20,223 nt of DNA from Tetrahymena thermophila SB210. Lineage: Eukaryota; Ciliophora; Oligohymenophorea; Hymenostomatida; Tetrahymenidae. The notes under the pieces were generated by a model, which saw only the letters and a program-made list of their open reading frames with translations, was not told where the DNA came from and searched no databases. Shown one piece after another: positions 17,334 through 20,223 of the stretch. How positions within the stretch are numbered: the first letter of the stretch is position 1; each line of letters opens with the position of its first letter. The position numbers were made by a program, and so were the translations under genes. The stretch is taken from the NCBI RefSeq assembly GCF_000189635.1, contig NW_002476096.1, forward strand, positions 1-20,223, given 5' to 3'.

Positions 17334-20223
17334 ATGATTGGTTCATTTGAGTTAAACAACATTTGCGGGTCATTTTATAAGGATGGAAATATAGTATTTT
17401 CTCCTAAGAAGAACATTTTATTTACTGCTGTAAACAATAGGATAAAAGCTTTAGATTTAGAGACTAATTTGACTCATACTTTAGATTGTGAAGCACGTTC
17501 TGATATTAAATAGTTAGCAATATCTCCAGATTCAAAGATTTTGATCGCAGTAGACTAATTAGGATATGCAATCATTGTTAACTTAATCACAAAGAAGACT
17601 ATTTCTTACTTTAATTTTAAGTCTAGCGTTAATGCTATTTAGTTCTCTCCCAATGGACTATTTTTGGCTGTTGCCAGCGATATCTCATTTAGAATTTTTG
17701 AAGCTCCTTCTTTATGGAGAAATTTCGAAACTCTTTTACAATACAAAAGATTTAAAGGAAGTCACAATGATAAGATTACTAGCATTGAGTGGTCTCCTGA
17801 TTCAAGATTTATTATTACATCAAGCAAGGACTTAACAGTTCAAATGCATAATCTTCACAAGCTTGAAGATTTCTAGACTATCACTTTTACTGTAAATAAG
17901 CATCCTGTCATTAAAACCTTCTTTTCAAGGGATATGAAGTATTTTTACACTGTTGACAAGAGTGGTTTGATGTGTGTTTGGAAATGGAGCACTGACTATC
18001 TTTCAGATTAGTTTAAGCACAGAAAGTAATTCAATAAAATTAAATAGGGACATAATATTGGTATTGAAAACGGTGCTAATGTTTTAGATGCTAATGATAG
18101 AGCAGAGGTAGAAGTTTAAGAAGAAGAAGACGAAGTACAAGGTAAATTTTATTAAAATTGTTTTATTAGTAGTATTAATCATTTCTGTTATCAATTTAGT
18201 CACTCAAGAATTTACTTTAATGAGCAAATTCGAAAAGGAAACATCGAAGGGGCGTTTTGTCCTTGAAAAAAAGGAAATTTTCAAAGGAGGAAAGCTTAAA
18301 AGTTGCGAATACCATGCTGACACAAGAATGATCGTTCTTGGTTTCAAATCTGGCTGTTATGCATTATATAGATTAGAAAAAGAAAGCGATTTATAGGAAA
18401 TACAAACTTTCAGCATTAGCAATTGCAGGATTAACACAATATCAGTTAATTATTCTGGATCATGGATAGCTTTAGGTATGAATAAAACTGGTTAGTTAAT
18501 TATTTGGGAATGGAGAAGTCAAAGTTACATTCTCGATCAATAATGCTTAACAAATGATATAAATGTCTTAGCCTATTCTGAAGATGGCTTAATGATAGCA
18601 ACAGGAGGCTGTGACGGTAAATTACGTCTTTGGGATTCTAAATCTCACCTTTGCTTCACTACTCTTTCTGAGCACAGTTCTAAGAGTAAATAAATAAATT
18701 AATTTAGTTTTATCTAAATATCTTTTGTCTTTAATCAATTACTGAATATAATAAATAGTTAGTGGTATTACATTTACTTCTAGAGCAAATACAGTTATTA
18801 CAAGTAGTTTGGATGGAACATGTAAGGCATTTGACACAGCAAGATACAGGTTAATACAATTAATTTTTTAATATTTAATTGAAATAGTTTTTTTAATTTA
18901 TTTTGCTGTAAAAAAATAGATGCTTCAGAACAATGAAACCAAACATCAGCACTTAGTTAAATTGCGTTGCTGTAGATTCAGCAGGTGAAGTTGTCTATGC
19001 AGGTGGTTAAGATCCTTACGATGTATATATTTGGAATTTATAAACTGGTAATTTGTTAGAAGTTATTTCTGGCCACACAGCTCCTATTTCTTGCATTAAA
19101 TTCTGGGGAGAGAAGCTCTATACTGGTTCTTGGGATAAATAAGTTAGAATTCATGACATCTTTTCTAGAAAATTAAACACAGAAGTAAATAGCAAATAAT
19201 TCAGTTTGATTTTTAAATAATTTATTGACATATTAATTTATTTATTTAGGTTCTTGATCATAATTCGGAAGTTACTTGCATTGATATTAGAAAGGATGGC
19301 AAAGAATTTTGCGTTTCAACATTAAAAGGAGAAATATATTTATGGAATGACCAAAGCTCAGTTGTAGGTATTTTAGATTGCAAGAGAGATTTAGAATATG
19401 GTAGAAATGATTCAGACAGAACTAAAAATACTCACAAATATTTCAAAACTGTTGAGTATAGTGCTGATGGTGATTATATTTTAGCTGGTGGTAACTCTAA
19501 ATATGTCTGCTTGTACGAATTACGTCACAGAATTATGATTAAAAAGTTCGTGCTTTCATAAAACAGATCTTTAGATGGAGTTCTTAACAAACTTAACAGC
19601 AAAAATATTAAGGAAGGAGTTGATATGGTCAATGAAATTGATGATTTCGATGACTCGGATTATGAAGAAAGAAAAGATAACATTCTTCCAGGAGCTAAGA
19701 ATTTTGATGTATCAAAGAGAACCATGAAATAACCAGTAGAAAGTAACAAATTAATTAATTTAAATTCATGTTTAATGAATAAATTTCAATTATTTAATAG
19801 GTAGATAAATTAAATTCTCACCAGGAGAAGAAAATTGGATTGTAGCTACCAGTGAAGGTGTTTTAGTTTTTGGCTATCCTAAAAAATCTTTCTTCAGTCC
19901 TTATGAATTAGAAGAAAATATTTCAGTTAAAGATGTTTTGTAGGCTTATGAAGAAAAAGATTACTCAAAGTAAATTTTATTTTTGAAAAGTTTTTATTTA
20001 TTTGCTAATTAAATTAATTAAAAATTATTTTAGGGCATTCGTTGTTGCATTGAAACTCAACAGTAAAGAATTATTAGAGTAAATTTATATGAATATTCCT
20101 TTCAGCGAAGTTTAAAATGTAATTAGAAGCATCCCAGAGTAATTTTTGGATGAGTTGCTTAACATGATTGCTTAATATATTGAAAATAATAAAAATATTG
20201 AATATAATTTCACTTGGGCTGAA
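17334..20223 (+). CDS. PWP2: PWP2/UTP1, WD40 protein of the U3 snoRNP (SSU processome), 3' truncated by window
   Basis: Seven exons: 17334-18141, 18200-18685, 18759-18849, 18920-19184, 19250-19742, 19801-19969 and 20034-20223 (window end); introns of 58-73 nt begin GTA or GTT and end TAG, and all phases agree. The 834 residues present start MIGSFELNNICGSFYKDGN. Characteristic PWP2 stretches: SIEWSPDSRFIITSSKDLTV, CVWKWSTDYLSDQFKHRKQ, ISGITFTSRANTVITSSLDG, ARYRCFRTMKP, VAVDSAGEVVYAGGQDPYDV and LEVISGHTAPISCIKFWGEK. Many WD-type repeats form the tandem propellers; acidic inserts lie at about 254-269 and in DDFDDSDYEER. From about residue 771 (KAFVVALKLNSKELLEQIY) the Utp12-type C-terminal domain begins. 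The yeast protein is 923 residues, so about 90 are missing. Known role: UTP-B subunit in the nucleolus for 18S rRNA processing. No frame damage; expected to be functional. Confidence 0.95.

Noticed and set aside
17632..17876. Two overlapping standard-code ORFs on the plus strand
   Set aside because: One is out of frame with PWP2, the other is an in-frame internal piece of PWP2 exon 1 that appears as an ORF only because Gln TAG/TAA codons flank it.
18142..20033. Frameshifts or decay in PWP2
   Set aside because: All interruptions are explained by six short GT...TAG introns with matching phases.

Overview
The window reads as nuclear DNA of an oligohymenophorean ciliate, most likely Tetrahymena. 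It is extremely A+T-rich. Its long reading frames stay open only if TAA and TAG are read as Gln and TGA is the sole stop. The confident introns are short (58-73 nt), start GTA or GTT and end TAG. Standard-code ORF finding therefore sees almost nothing here, and every coding call below uses the ciliate code.

Layout. (1) 1-1310: four tandem units of about 357 bp, each holding one 90-nt leucine-rich-repeat (LRR) exon between intron-like spacers, followed by a flank (to about 1750) shared with the second array. (2) 2817-4025, plus: an intronless gene for a 402-residue arrestin-fold protein. (3) 4052-6434 (perhaps from 8126), minus: a diverged LRR gene cut into exons of 81-108 nt with the same phase as the arrays. 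It converges on the arrestin gene. (4) 8266-10983, plus: an intronless 905-residue protein with degenerate kinase-like segments and LRR-like repeats at the C-terminus. (5) 10984-12299: A+T-rich spacer. (6) 12300-16050: a second array, with one unit lacking its exon and ten exon-bearing units. A roughly 290-bp foreign segment with a G+C-rich tRNA-like head interrupts it at 12555-12847. (7) 16003-16540: the second copy of the shared flank. (8) 17334 to the window end, plus: seven exons of PWP2 (UTP1), a U3 snoRNP/SSU-processome WD40 protein, cut by the window edge.

How it fits together. PWP2 is a conserved housekeeping gene at the right edge. The rest of the window, apart from the arrestin gene, is mostly LRR material at several ages: near-identical tandem exon arrays (young), the minus-strand multi-exon LRR gene (older, same exon phase), and the single-exon pseudokinase-like/LRR protein. 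The arrays look like exon factories. Each unit's exon can be spliced in frame to the next, and every junction read by eye stays open. Each unit also carries an in-frame TGA and an AATAAA just past its donor, so each could serve as a last exon. No start exon is visible for either array, so whether they are live genes, 3' ends of genes beyond the window, or relics cannot be decided from the sequence alone.
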